From: DATHKG01 sp035489435
Lineage (GTDB): Bacteria > Bacteroidota > Bacteroidia > Chitinophagales > Chitinophagaceae
Reading direction: 5' to 3' (one strand)
DNA: 64,000 bases
Assembly (NCBI GenBank): GCA_035489435.1
Contig: DATHKG010000020.1
In this document: piece after piece, positions 27,493-36,758 of the stretch
Position numbering within the stretch: position 1 is the first letter of the stretch
How the letters are laid out: the number at the start of each line of letters is the position of its first letter
Notes under the pieces: model-generated
What the model was told of the DNA's origin: nothing
Database searches by the model: none
The model's input: the letters and a program-made list of their open reading frames with translations, nothing else
Translations under genes and position numbers: made by a program

Positions 27493-28293
27493 TTATTGAA
27501 GTGGTTTGGGTTCGTCGTAAAAGAAATCATCATAAACGACGAGATCCTTACTACCGCCATTGCTAACGTCTTTTGTGCCTGCCGCAAGAACACCATTGCC
27601 TGCCGTAATTTTTATCCTTGTTACCTTATCATTTGGAAAATGTATCCCCAGAAAAGAGAAATTGGCTGAACCGTGTTTAGCCTGTGCTTTATATGTTCCG
27701 AGGTCTTTATTGCCATTAAAAAACTGGAGTGTTGTTGAGTTTGCTTCATCAACATCAGAAAAAATGATTCCGAATCCCTGTACAGATGCATCAGTATTAG
27801 TACCGGCTACTTTAAATACAATTTCAGAAACTGTTGAATTAGCAGAGATGATCGCTTTTTTCTGACTGAATGGGATGAATTGTGTGGCATAGCTCGCATC
27901 GATTTCTTTGAACGAACTACTGTCAAGCCTTAATGGTGAGCCTGTTGCCAGGTATGCTAAACCACGCTTCCTGGCGTTTGCACCAGCGGGATCTGTCAGG
28001 TTAAAGAAATCAAGCGGGAAATTATTATTATTTGTAAGGTTTGCCGGAACACCATCCCAGTTTACTTCGCGGCGGCCGGAAGTTTTTCCCGGTGTAACAT
28101 TGAGTGAATCACCAAGGATCTTTCGAAACTGGTTAATTGTTCCGATAATAGCTGAACTGTCGCCAGCTGCCTTTAATTCAGTTACATTGTTATGACCTCC
28201 GCCTGGCTTCTCATAGTCGTAATCATCATCTTTGTTACAACTTGTAATAAATACGCCAACGAGAAGGATCGGGAATAAGGAGAGCTTTTTCAT
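27493..28293 (-). CDS. Secreted lipoprotein, SGRREVNWD family, copy 2
   Basis: A 266-residue predicted lipoprotein (lipobox ITSC after LFPILLVGVF) with an acidic linker (NKDDDYDYEKPGGG). It shares with copy 1 the block TSGRREVNWDGVPAN, FPLDFFNLTDPAGANARKRGLAY, VQGFGIIFSDVDEANSTTL, SFLGIHFPNDKVTRIKI and SNGGSKDLVVYDDFFYDEP, so the pair arose by tandem duplication. An inverted repeat flanks its upstream region. No function is known to me. Confidence 0.82.
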   Translation of the reverse strand: MKKLSLFPILLVGVFITSCNKDDDYDYEKPGGGHNNVTELKAAGDSSAIIGTINQFRKILGDSLNVTPGKTSGRREVNWDGVPANLTNNNNFPLDFFNLTDPAGANARKRGLAYLATGSPLRLDSSSFKEIDASYATQFIPFSQKKAIISANSTVSEIVFKVAGTNTDASVQGFGIIFSDVDEANSTTLQFFNGNKDLGTYKAQAKHGSANFSFLGIHFPNDKVTRIKITAGNGVLAAGTKDVSNGGSKDLVVYDDFFYDEPKPLQ

Positions 28294-28301
28294 TTTTTAA
28301 A

Positions 28302-28398
28302 ATTGTAGTGATTAGTTCGATGTTGTTTGCTTATGCAAAGATGCTTTCCGCGGCGGCGTTCGCGAATAGCCTATACTGTTGAATCTAATCACTACAAT
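28302..28398. promoter_or_regulatory. 14-bp perfect inverted repeat flanking a leader region
   Basis: Attgtagtgattag (28302-28315) and its exact complement ctaatcactacaat (28385-28398) lie 69 bases apart, covering most of the gap between the cytochrome gene and lipoprotein copy 2. On the minus strand one copy lies just before the lipoprotein ATG and the other upstream of a CATCTTTG resembling the -7 box. They could be paired operator sites, a long-range hairpin, or the ends of a small non-autonomous element; no target-site duplication is visible. Confidence 0.6.
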
Positions 28399-28406
28399 AG
28401 GGGAGG

Positions 28407-29375
28407 TCAGTTCGTTGTTGCCTTCTCTACTTTATGAACGATGGGTTTGTTGGTTTTGAGGAAATCATAAATAGCTTCAAGGTCAGAAGGTTCCATACCG
28501 GCATACATTGACCAGGGCATTGGGGTATTTAGTTCGCCAGGTTTTACTACAACAGGTACATATGCACTATCTGTATAGGTCTTAAACCGTTTTACAAAAG
28601 CTTCTTTTGTCCACGATGCTATACCTGTATTATCGAATGTAATATTTGCCGAACGTAAAATACCAGCAGGTTGTTTGAATTCCATACCTCCGCCGAATTC
28701 AGTTCCTTCAATAATCTGACCCTTGTCCGTTTTGCTATGGCAGTCTACACAGCCGGCAACATTTACAAGATATTTACCATAAGCAACATTATCGCTTTTG
28801 GCAGGTTTGGGTTGGAATGCGGCTTTTTCCGGCATGGTATTGATAAGGAAGTTGACAGGAAAGTCTGCTTTGGAGGCGGCAACTTTATTTTCAACCGGGG
28901 CCAGTGTTCTTATATAAGCTATAATACTAAGCACGTCTTCTTCATCCATCTTGCCAAAACGTTTATAACCCATAATCGGAAATAATGCATGACCGTCTTT
29001 GCTCACACCGGTAGTGACTGCACGAAAAATTTCTCCATCGGTCCATTGGCCAAGGGCAGCAGGAGTAATATTTGGTGCATAGAAGTTACCGGGAAAACCC
29101 ATATCTGAATTGAAGGGTTCGCCGCCACCACCGAAATTGCCCGATTTAAGCGGACCCGAATATATCTGCCAGTCGCGGCTGCTGTGACAATCCATACAAA
29201 CGGCAACATTGTTTGCCAGGTATTTTCCTCTTAAGATCCTCGATTCTGTTTTTTCAATTTTCAGATCTTTTGGTTCGCCTGTATTTGGCAAGGCAGTTTT
29301 AACATAAAGGCCAGCCGAGAATGCCAACACAACAAGAATTAGGATGATGATTCCGGTAAATTTGAGAACTTTCAT
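28407..29375 (-). CDS. Diheme c-type cytochrome, membrane-anchored
   Basis: A 322-residue protein with an N-terminal signal/anchor (FTGIIILILVVLAFSAGLYV) and two haem motifs, CMDCH near residue 61 and CVDCH near residue 211. Domain layout (GGGGEPFNSDMGFPGNFYAPNITP; TPMPWSMYAGM distal Met) parallels the cytochrome at 21655, though identity is moderate. Probably a periplasmic electron carrier feeding a terminal oxidase. It is followed on the same strand by lipoprotein copy 2. Confidence 0.92.
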   Translation of the reverse strand: MKVLKFTGIIILILVVLAFSAGLYVKTALPNTGEPKDLKIEKTESRILRGKYLANNVAVCMDCHSSRDWQIYSGPLKSGNFGGGGEPFNSDMGFPGNFYAPNITPAALGQWTDGEIFRAVTTGVSKDGHALFPIMGYKRFGKMDEEDVLSIIAYIRTLAPVENKVAASKADFPVNFLINTMPEKAAFQPKPAKSDNVAYGKYLVNVAGCVDCHSKTDKGQIIEGTEFGGGMEFKQPAGILRSANITFDNTGIASWTKEAFVKRFKTYTDSAYVPVVVKPGELNTPMPWSMYAGMEPSDLEAIYDFLKTNKPIVHKVEKATTN

Positions 29376-29578
29376 TTTCTACGGTTTATTTGATTGGGTT
29401 GCCAGTGTCCATGCGATAGTAACGGTAATGCATGGTTGTAAACTGGTGAAAATAACCCGCTAAATAAACGGATTTTTTTTTAACATAAGTAAGTGTAAAT
29501 ACGCAATCTTGTATGAAATGCGAAAAAACCTGTATCAATTGTTGTGGTGCAGACCAGGCTGACCCAGCTTTTGAGTTA

Positions 29579-29648
29579 CCTGTATCGACTATACGGACCC
29601 ACCTTGTGAGATACTTATATTGATTATACGGGCCCAACTTGTGGTCGG
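29579..29648. repeat. 35-bp imperfect tandem duplication including a gene's last codons and stop
   Basis: The end of the SDR gene and the sequence beyond its stop form two 35-base units (29579-29613 and 29614-29648), about 70 percent alike. The stop at 29624-29626 aligns with another in-frame-type stop (cta on plus) 35 bases downstream at 29589. A more diverged third unit extends to about 29529. Confidence 0.7.
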
Positions 29649-30490
29649 CCGGGATTAACTATACTAACTGGAATTCGTTTAACCATTGCCGGTGGTTTAT
29701 AAGCATTGAGCCTGCCGATTTGTGCTTTGATAATAGATCTTTTCAGGATCACCGGAATAATCCGATCCATAAACACAAATAGCTTGTTTAATCTTCCGGG
29801 AATGATGACTTCTTTTTTCCGGAATAAGCCATCCAGCGCAAGTGGTGCTACTTCTTCCGGATTCATAAGTGATCTTGTACTTATCCAGCTTCCTGATTTG
29901 TTTAACATTGTCTGCGCAGCGTTTGTGTTTATGCCACCGGGACAAAGAACCGTTACGTTTACATTGTGTGCTGCCAATTCTTCGCGCAGACTTTTTGAAA
30001 AGAAGTAAATGAAAGATTTTGTTCCACCATAAACCTGTTTTTTAGGAATGGTAAAAAAACAGGCAAGACTACCTACGTTTAAGATATGAGCGGGGCTGTT
30101 ATTTTTTAGCATTGGAACGAACAGATGTGTCAGTGTTGTTGTAGCGAGGACATTGATCCTGATTTGTTTTTCAAAAAATTGGGTGCTCTCATCTTCAAAA
30201 AATTTGGTATTGCCAATACCGGCATTGTTGATTAACATGTTTATTTCAATTCCCAGGCTCCGGATCTTGTTGAAAATGATCACGGCACTATTGTCTAGTG
30301 AAAGATCCTGTTCTATCACTACTACCTCTGTGTTGAAATTCTTATGGAGGTATTCGGAAAGATGATGAAGTTCCCGGCCTGGCAATGCAACCAGTACAAG
30401 TTTGTGATTCCTGGCTGCACATTCAAGGGCAAAAGATTTTCCAAGTCCTTCACTTGCCCCTGTGATCAATGTATAATATGAGTTTGTCAA
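29624..30490 (-). CDS. Short-chain dehydrogenase/reductase (SDR)
   Basis: A 288-residue classical SDR: cofactor loop TGASEGLGKSFA, LINNAGIGNTKFF, catalytic Ser in LNVGSLACF and the YGGTK variant of YxxxK in KKQVYGGTKSF, then VLCPGGINTNA. The C-terminal extension (LKRSIIKAQIGRLNAYKPP) has a short hydrophobic stretch before it (LFVFMDRIIPVIL), so it may associate with the membrane. It starts with TTG, which overlaps the TGA stop of the epimerase gene (TTGA), implying coupled translation. Substrate unknown. Confidence 0.92.
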   Translation of the reverse strand: MTNSYYTLITGASEGLGKSFALECAARNHKLVLVALPGRELHHLSEYLHKNFNTEVVVIEQDLSLDNSAVIIFNKIRSLGIEINMLINNAGIGNTKFFEDESTQFFEKQIRINVLATTTLTHLFVPMLKNNSPAHILNVGSLACFFTIPKKQVYGGTKSFIYFFSKSLREELAAHNVNVTVLCPGGINTNAAQTMLNKSGSWISTRSLMNPEEVAPLALDGLFRKKEVIIPGRLNKLFVFMDRIIPVILKRSIIKAQIGRLNAYKPPAMVKRIPVSIVNPGRPQVGPV

Positions 30491-31464
30491 ATTGTTTTTT
30501 TTATCTGGTTGATGGTATTGATGATTCCATCCCGGAAACCAGTGATTGTATAGTCGATTTCATTAACAGCCTTTGAACAGTCAAATGCAGCATTCTGGAG
30601 GTATCTCGTAGCTGCGGCAGGTGTGAATTTTGGATCAGCGCCGGTAAGCCGGTATTTAAGCAGTTCAATATAGCCCCAGGCCTTTACTGCTCCTGCCGGA
30701 AGGGGAATCAGCCTGGCGCTTTTAATCTCCTGCCTTATTATGCCAATTACCTGTTCATAACTTAAGTTTTCACCTCCTACAATATATCTTTCACCACATT
30801 TCCCCATAGCCATAGCGTTAATATGGCCTTGAACAACATCATCTATATAAGCATAGTTGCCAACTACGTTTTTGATGCCTGGCATAAAAACCCATCTTCC
30901 CCGGAGGCACCGCGAGAGCATTTTTGTAATCATATTTGAATGAGTGCTTATTCCAGGCCCATATACCCTCGATGGATTTACAATCACTGCCTCTATACCT
31001 TTTTTGCAATACTCACGAACACTATTTTCAGCAATAAACTTTGAAAGGTCATAATCATTATTAAAAGCCGTTATTCGTGGGTCGGTTTCGGTTAGAGCCG
31101 TCTTCAGTGAAGGACCAAATACGGCACAGCTTGAAGTGAACACCACTTTTTTAGCCCCGTTTTCAAGAGCAGCTTCAAAAACATTTTCGGTACCGGTTAC
31201 ATTGATATCGTAAAATGTTTTTCTTCGGGCGGCCCAAAGCTTGGCATACCCTGCAACATGATAAACCTGTTCACAACCTGCGATCGCTTTTTGAATAGTT
31301 GCAGGTTGGGTTATATCTCCCTTAAAATATAAAATATCCTTGTGTCGTTGGCGGACAGGCAGTTCATGGCGGACGAGTGCATGCACCTCGTGGCCGGTAT
31401 CTGCAAGTTTTTTTGAAAGATGGTCGCCAATGAATCCACTGGCGCCCGTGATAAAAATTTTCAT
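30487..31464 (-). CDS. NAD-dependent epimerase/dehydratase (extended SDR, DFR-like)
   Basis: A 325-residue extended SDR. Rossmann motif ITGASGFIGDHLSKKL, VYHVAGYAKLW, catalytic YDLSKFIAE (YxxxK), VNPSRVYGPG and SYEQVIGII. It resembles dihydroflavonol-4-reductase-like and hydroxysteroid/sterol-type dehydrogenases that act on lipid or terpenoid ketones. It overlaps the following SDR gene by four bases, so the two enzymes likely work in sequence on one substrate. The DUF6134-like gene upstream is 24 bases away. Confidence 0.92.
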   Translation of the reverse strand: MKIFITGASGFIGDHLSKKLADTGHEVHALVRHELPVRQRHKDILYFKGDITQPATIQKAIAGCEQVYHVAGYAKLWAARRKTFYDINVTGTENVFEAALENGAKKVVFTSSCAVFGPSLKTALTETDPRITAFNNDYDLSKFIAENSVREYCKKGIEAVIVNPSRVYGPGISTHSNMITKMLSRCLRGRWVFMPGIKNVVGNYAYIDDVVQGHINAMAMGKCGERYIVGGENLSYEQVIGIIRQEIKSARLIPLPAGAVKAWGYIELLKYRLTGADPKFTPAAATRYLQNAAFDCSKAVNEIDYTITGFRDGIINTINQIKKTI

Positions 31465-31488
31465 TGGTGGTGGGTTTAATGATGGGAA

Positions 31489-32079
31489 TTAATTCCTCAG
31501 ATTCATCTCCATATTATACAGGGGATTAAAGACTTCGACTTTGCTGCAAATTCCATTCGTGTAGGAATAGTAATTGTAATTGCCATCCGGAAGTACCACC
31601 TTGTAAGTGTGTGCCTTAATTTTTGTTATCGGAAGAAATTTCTGATAATTATCAGAATATACTTTTGAAATATTGACGGGCTCCAGGCAATACATTCTCA
31701 TCAGGTTATACCCGATGCTTTCTTGATAGAGCACAACAGATTTTCCTTCATCCGACAATGTATAAATTTTGTTTCCGGCCTTTGTTTGTTTCTTCACCTT
31801 TTCATCACCATTAACGGTGCGGTTTACCGCAGAATATAACAGCCGGCCGTTTTGAAATACTGATTCTTCAACAGACTTCACATGAATGTTGAATATGAAT
31901 CTTGTTTTAATGTCAGATGTCATTCTGTAATGAATGGTATCGCCCCTTACAGTCTGCTGCAACTTTAACGTACCAATATCTTCACCTTTATAGCGTACGA
32001 CATAAGTACTTATATTTTGCTGGGCGGGCAGTTGCAGCGCACAGAAAATTAAAATCAGCGAAAGAATATTAGCCCGCAT
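31489..32079 (-). CDS. DUF6134-like secreted protein
   Basis: A 196-residue exported protein (signal peptide LSLILIFCALQLPAQ). The mature part is beta-rich: YVVRYKGEDIGTLKLQQ, YRMTSDIKTRFIFN, KSVEESVFQNGRLLYSAVNRTVNG, then PDGNYNYYSYTNGICSKVEVFNPLYNMEM. This matches the DUF6134 pattern of small periplasmic proteins; no enzymatic residues are obvious. It lies 24 bases upstream of the epimerase/SDR pair on the same strand and may be co-transcribed. Confidence 0.78.
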   Translation of the reverse strand: MRANILSLILIFCALQLPAQQNISTYVVRYKGEDIGTLKLQQTVRGDTIHYRMTSDIKTRFIFNIHVKSVEESVFQNGRLLYSAVNRTVNGDEKVKKQTKAGNKIYTLSDEGKSVVLYQESIGYNLMRMYCLEPVNISKVYSDNYQKFLPITKIKAHTYKVVLPDGNYNYYSYTNGICSKVEVFNPLYNMEMNLRN

Positions 32080-32325
32080 GTAAAGAGGTGTTTGATTGAA
32101 AGTTGATTTTTCTCTTTCTTGCTTTTAACATCGGTAGCCCTTTTTTAAAGAACCAAAAGATTAATGCTGCAATCATTTGAGGTTAATTTATTAGATGACA
32201 AGGGAAATGACGATAACCCCTATCTGCAATTTTTATTTAACCCTTTTTAACAATAGGACATTTGTTATAATGATTTTTGCCCAATCAAGATAACCCTGGC
32301 AAACGATTTTTTTCTTACCGTTTAA

Positions 32326-32547
32326 TCAAATCACACTTTTATGTGATGGAATCTCAAGATCAATCACTTTTGCAGGATCAGGATTCTGCCTGAATTTAAG
32401 GTAGCCCACACTTTTTCCTCCACGTAAAATCACATCGAGATTAAAATTTTGATCAGGAATATTATCTTTCTCACAACTACTAAATATCAAAACAAATAAG
32501 GCGAAAGCTGTAATCATCTTTACGCAACGGGAGTGTAGACATTTCAT
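32326..32547 (-). CDS. Small hypothetical lipoprotein
   Basis: A 73-residue protein with a lipoprotein signal (MITAFALFVLIFSSC, lipobox FSSC). The mature part is short: a Ser/Glu/Lys/Asp linker, then FNLDVILRGGKSVGYLKFRQNPDPAKVIDLEI. Translation could start at 32547 or at the internal ATG (32517). No family recognised. It lies upstream of the DUF6134-like gene on the same strand, with a 246-base gap. Confidence 0.6.
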   Translation of the reverse strand: MKCLHSRCVKMITAFALFVLIFSSCEKDNIPDQNFNLDVILRGGKSVGYLKFRQNPDPAKVIDLEIPSHKSVI

Positions 32548-33001
32548 ATTTATTTATTTTTTAGTGAATAATCAGGAGTAAATGTGAATATGGCTAGCGA
32601 TCGGATTGGCAAACGATCAGTGAAAATCAATTTTAGATATTTGACAGATTTAAATAAGTGTCTGTCAATATCATCTCATTGTTTATACTTTTTGTAAGTC
32701 TGTAAGGTTTGAAAACTGATTTTTACCTGCAAAGCATAATCATGGGGTGCCGGTCCGGCAATATGAGTGCTGTTATTTAGCGACATTACTATTCCACTGC
32801 TATAATTTATTTTTAGTGCCTCATCATATGCTTTTGAGCATACAATTTTTCATTAAAAAATAGCCTGGCTAGTAGAAAAAGACTTTCTATACTTAAAATG
32901 AAACCTGGGTTGAAGAAAATAACCAGGCATATTAAAATGCATTGACATTTAAGGTAGCACAATTAATTTACACTACGAAGAATAGCAGAACTGCAAACTT
33001 A
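32548..33001. other. Gene-free gap with one small palindrome
   Basis: About 450 A+T-rich bases hold no convincing reading frame. The only structured element is an 8-bp inverted repeat, ttgacaga/tctgtcaa (32641-32648 and 32661-32668), spaced by 12 bases like an operator. No tRNA-like fold was seen. Confidence 0.5.
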
Positions 33002-34426
33002 TTATATCCTTGATGCAGGCACAATAAGAGGTGTAGTCTGAAGGATGTCTTTCCTGAAACTTTCTATTTCGGAAACACCTTTGGGCAGCGTTTCACCCAG
33101 GACCCTGGCCCCGGTCTCAGTGATAACAAAATCTTCTTCGATACGTATCCCGCCAAATGAGCGGAATTGATCCAGCTTATCATAGTTTATAAACGAAATG
33201 TGTTTATTTTCAGCTTTCCAGATGTCTATAAGTGCCGGAATAAAATAGAGACCTGGCTCAACGGTCAATACAAAACCTGGCTCAAGAGCCTTTGCCAGCC
33301 TTAAAGACTTAAGCCCAAATTCCTTACTTTTTGTAATGGTCTCATCATAACCTACATATTGCTCGCCGAGATTTTCCATGTCATGGATATCGAGCCCTAA
33401 CATATGGCCAAGGCCACATTGGAAAAATAAAGTGTGTGCATTGTTCAAAACAGCTTCATGACTATCGCCTTTCATCAGGCCAATCTGTTTTAAACCATCC
33501 ACCAGTTTTTCGCAGGCCAGCAGATGAACATTGCGATAAAGTTCGCCTGGTTTAAGCGCTGCTGCTGCAGCCTGTTGAGCATTCAGCACTATTTCATAAA
33601 CCTCTTTCTGAACCTGTGTGAATGCCTGGTCAACCGGGAAAGTCCTGGTCAGATCACCTGCATAATGCCTTTCCGTTTCGGCTCCGCAATCGCAGAGTAG
33701 CATTTTGCCCGGAACTATCGGGTTGTTGGTATAATGAATATGCAGTGTTTCACCTCTTGTGGTCAATATAGTTGGAAATGATAAATTACCACCGCCTGCT
33801 ATAGCAATGGATTGTAGCTGACCGGCAATATGGGCTTCTGTATCACCGGCTTTTGCCGAACTTAACGCCGCCAGCTGCATTTGATTCGTAATGTTTACAG
33901 CGGCTTCGATTTCAGCAATTTCAGCTTCGGATTTTATCGATCTCAATGATACAATTGCTTTGATCAGCGCGACGGATTTTTTTGATTCAACTTGCAGGTG
34001 AGGTATCTCGAGCAAATCGCCTATGATGTCATAATGTTCAGGCCGGTAGGGTGGCAGGTAATGTACCGTTGAAGGCCTGGCTGATTGCAGATATGATTTC
34101 AGCCGGGAAAGTTTTTCACTTTGTGCTATACCTGACTGCTCAGCAAGCTCGAAGAGAGCCGGGAGGGGTCCCTGCCAAACCACATCATCGATCGTAGCAT
34201 CATTACCAAAAAGTATTTCCCTGTCATTGTCAATATCAATCACCAATATAAGATCAGCCAGGTCAATACCGCAGAAATACAGGAAGGAACTATCCTGGCG
34301 AAAAGGATACCAGTTGTCTTTATAACTCATGCTGCTTTGCTGATTGCCTAAGAGCAGCACAATACCTTTGTTTACTTTTTGCTGAAGTTGTTTTCTCCTG
34401 TTGATATAAGTTTCCTTATCGAACAT
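33002..34426 (-). CDS. M24 family Xaa-Pro aminopeptidase (aminopeptidase P type)
   Basis: A 474-residue cytoplasmic metallopeptidase that removes N-terminal residues before proline. An N-terminal creatinase-like domain (RKQLQQKVNKGIVLLLGN, FRQDSSFLYFCGID) precedes the pita-bread domain. Metal ligands are visible in LLCDCGAETERHYAGDLTRTF (Asp, Asp), GLGHMLGLDIHD (His), LTVEPGLYFIP (Glu) and GGIRIEEDFVIT (Glu). It is transcribed away from the S9 peptidase at 34605, giving a divergent pair of proline-directed peptidases. Confidence 0.94.
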   Translation of the reverse strand: MFDKETYINRRKQLQQKVNKGIVLLLGNQQSSMSYKDNWYPFRQDSSFLYFCGIDLADLILVIDIDNDREILFGNDATIDDVVWQGPLPALFELAEQSGIAQSEKLSRLKSYLQSARPSTVHYLPPYRPEHYDIIGDLLEIPHLQVESKKSVALIKAIVSLRSIKSEAEIAEIEAAVNITNQMQLAALSSAKAGDTEAHIAGQLQSIAIAGGGNLSFPTILTTRGETLHIHYTNNPIVPGKMLLCDCGAETERHYAGDLTRTFPVDQAFTQVQKEVYEIVLNAQQAAAAALKPGELYRNVHLLACEKLVDGLKQIGLMKGDSHEAVLNNAHTLFFQCGLGHMLGLDIHDMENLGEQYVGYDETITKSKEFGLKSLRLAKALEPGFVLTVEPGLYFIPALIDIWKAENKHISFINYDKLDQFRSFGGIRIEEDFVITETGARVLGETLPKGVSEIESFRKDILQTTPLIVPASRI

Positions 34427-34604
34427 TTTATTTCTTTTTAGTGGATATAGCTGTATAAAATATGTTTATCAGGATTACCTGTATCTAATTTAAGATAAGT
34501 ATTTATAGCTGTTTTTTGTTTGAGAATAAATCTTACCGGTGATTTTCGGTCGGGAACTCTGCGATTCAATTAATTCAGTACATTGAAATTCCAAAAACTA
34601 TCGC

Positions 34605-36758
34605 ATGAGAAAAATATGTTCTTTGTTTTTATTTACGATCATTTTACAATTTGTGCAGGCACAAAACGGAACTGAACCGATGCGCGTTACTGATATGCTT
34701 AAAATCAAAAGACCTGATAATATAGCATTGTCAAAAGATGGTAGCAAGGCTGCATTTACATTGAACTCAATCATACCAGATCCTACCAGCAAAGCTGATT
34801 ATAAGTATATCACCCAGATTTATATTGTCGCCACAGATGGAAATTCAGTTCCGCGCCAGCTGACTACGGCCAGCGAAGGTGCTTCGCAACCAGCCTGGAG
34901 TCCAGATGGAAAACAGCTGGTATTTGCCCGGCCGGTTGATGGAAAGTCACAACTATTCCTTTTATCTATGGAAGGTGGGGAGCCCCGCCAGCTCACAAAA
35001 CATGCTTATGGCGCATCAAATCCTGTATGGTCGCCAGATGGTAAAAAAATCCTGTTTTCAGGTTCCATATCATACAGGGATATGTTGAAGGATTCGGTGT
35101 TGAATGTAAAAGACGGTTTGCCCGCCTGGTCACTTGAAAGGCCGGGCTTCAGCAAAAACACGGGACTTACAGATGCACGCATTAAAGCGGATCCTGACGG
35201 GAACCTCGACCAGGTGAGGGCCTGGCTGGCCGATAATGAAAAAGACCGTAAAGCTGTTGTGATCAATAAACTGAACTTTCAAAGCGAAACCAATGTTTCA
35301 CCCGATCTGAACTTCGCCCATATCTTTATAGTGAATGCGGACACCGCAGCCGTTCCGCGGCCTATAACTAAAGGCTTTGCAAGATTTACAAATGCAGACT
35401 TTACACCGGATGGCCGGCATATTATTTTTTCAGGAGATCTTGATTCTCTTCAACACCCAGACCGTTCCCTCGAAAGCGAAATTTTTATCTCTGATGTGGA
35501 TGGAAACAACCTTCGAAAAATTTTAGGTGAAGAAGGTAAATCATTCAATAGTCCACGTATCTCTCCTTCCGGCAAATGGTTGGCCTTTCAATATGGTAAT
35601 ACATCATTTGTATCGGTACCATCGCTGGCTATTATGCCTGTCGATGGATCTGCGAAAGATATCATAACAATTCCTTTCGATCGTAATAAGAGCAATTTCA
35701 ACTGGAGCCAGGATGAAAAATTCCTGTATTTCAGTGCGCAGTCAAATGGTGGTGCCCCAATATACAGGGTAGATGTCAAGACCAAAAAAGTTCAGCAATT
35801 CGGTGATTATAATGCAGGCATTTCCAGCTATGATATTTCCGGAGATAAAATAGTTTTTGCAAAAACAGAAGTTGCAAATCCAGGTGAGGTTTACCTGACT
35901 GATATAGAAATGAAGGTTGTTAAGCCATTAAGTAGTTTCAACAGCTGGGTGAAGACAAAAAAACTTTCTGTTCCTGAAAAGAAAACCTTTACAAATGAAA
36001 AGGGCCTGACTATTGAATACTGGACTATGAAACCTGCCGGTTATGAAGCCGGAAAGAAATTCCCGGTTCTTTTAAACATTCATGGCGGGCCATCTGCAAT
36101 GTGGGGGCCCGGCGAGGCCAGTATGTGGCATGAGTTCCAGTATTTTTGCAGCCAGGGTTATGGCGTTGTTTATTGTAATCCACGTGGTTCCGGTGGCTAT
36201 GGCCTGGATTTTCTTCGTGCAAATGTGAGCGACTGGGGCGCTGGACCAACCAGCGATGTGCTCACTTCATTAGACAAGGCAGTTTCAGAAAACTGGATTG
36301 ATACTTCAAAGATGGTAGTCAGTGGTGGTTCTTATGCCGGTTACCTGGTCGCCTGGATCATCTCACACGATAAACGTTTTAAAGCCGCATGCTCGCAACG
36401 CGGTGTGTACGATCTTGCGACATTCTTTGGTGAAGGAAATGCATGGCGCCTGGTGCCAAATTATTTTGGTGGATATCCCTGGCAGCCGGAAGTTCAGAAA
36501 TTGCTTCAAAGAGAATCTCCCATCAGCTATGTTGCAGCTATCACGACTCCTTATCTGATTTTTCATGGTGACAATGACCGTCGTACCGGTTTTGTACAGA
36601 GTGAAATGTTATACAGAAGCCTGAAAGTACTGGGCCGTCCGGTGGAATATGTCCGGCATCCTAATGGCACGCATGAGCTTACAAGAAGCGGAGACAACAG
36701 GCAAAGAATCGATCAGATGTTGAGAACATTTGAATTTTTTGAACGATGGATTCAATAG
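34605..36758 (+). CDS. S9 family serine peptidase (prolyl oligopeptidase/DPP type), secreted
   Basis: A 717-residue exported peptidase. Signal peptide (MRKICSLFLFTIILQFVQAQ), an N-terminal propeller built of PD40/WD40-like blades (QPAWSPDGKQLVFAR, NPVWSPDGKKILFSG, NFNWSQDEKFLYFSA), then the alpha/beta-hydrolase domain. The catalytic triad is Ser in VVSGGSYAGYLVAW near residue 576, Asp in FHGDNDRRTGFVQ near 656, and His in HPNGTHELTRSG near 690. It likely cleaves peptides after proline in the periplasm. The stop codon abuts a heptamer repeat. Confidence 0.95.
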   Translation: MRKICSLFLFTIILQFVQAQNGTEPMRVTDMLKIKRPDNIALSKDGSKAAFTLNSIIPDPTSKADYKYITQIYIVATDGNSVPRQLTTASEGASQPAWSPDGKQLVFARPVDGKSQLFLLSMEGGEPRQLTKHAYGASNPVWSPDGKKILFSGSISYRDMLKDSVLNVKDGLPAWSLERPGFSKNTGLTDARIKADPDGNLDQVRAWLADNEKDRKAVVINKLNFQSETNVSPDLNFAHIFIVNADTAAVPRPITKGFARFTNADFTPDGRHIIFSGDLDSLQHPDRSLESEIFISDVDGNNLRKILGEEGKSFNSPRISPSGKWLAFQYGNTSFVSVPSLAIMPVDGSAKDIITIPFDRNKSNFNWSQDEKFLYFSAQSNGGAPIYRVDVKTKKVQQFGDYNAGISSYDISGDKIVFAKTEVANPGEVYLTDIEMKVVKPLSSFNSWVKTKKLSVPEKKTFTNEKGLTIEYWTMKPAGYEAGKKFPVLLNIHGGPSAMWGPGEASMWHEFQYFCSQGYGVVYCNPRGSGGYGLDFLRANVSDWGAGPTSDVLTSLDKAVSENWIDTSKMVVSGGSYAGYLVAWIISHDKRFKAACSQRGVYDLATFFGEGNAWRLVPNYFGGYPWQPEVQKLLQRESPISYVAAITTPYLIFHGDNDRRTGFVQSEMLYRSLKVLGRPVEYVRHPNGTHELTRSGDNRQRIDQMLRTFEFFERWIQ

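Noticed and set aside
29386..29637. Minus-strand 83-codon frame downstream of the SDR gene
   Set aside because: It reads through the duplicated SDR tail and repeat units; it is explained by that duplication and has no domain.
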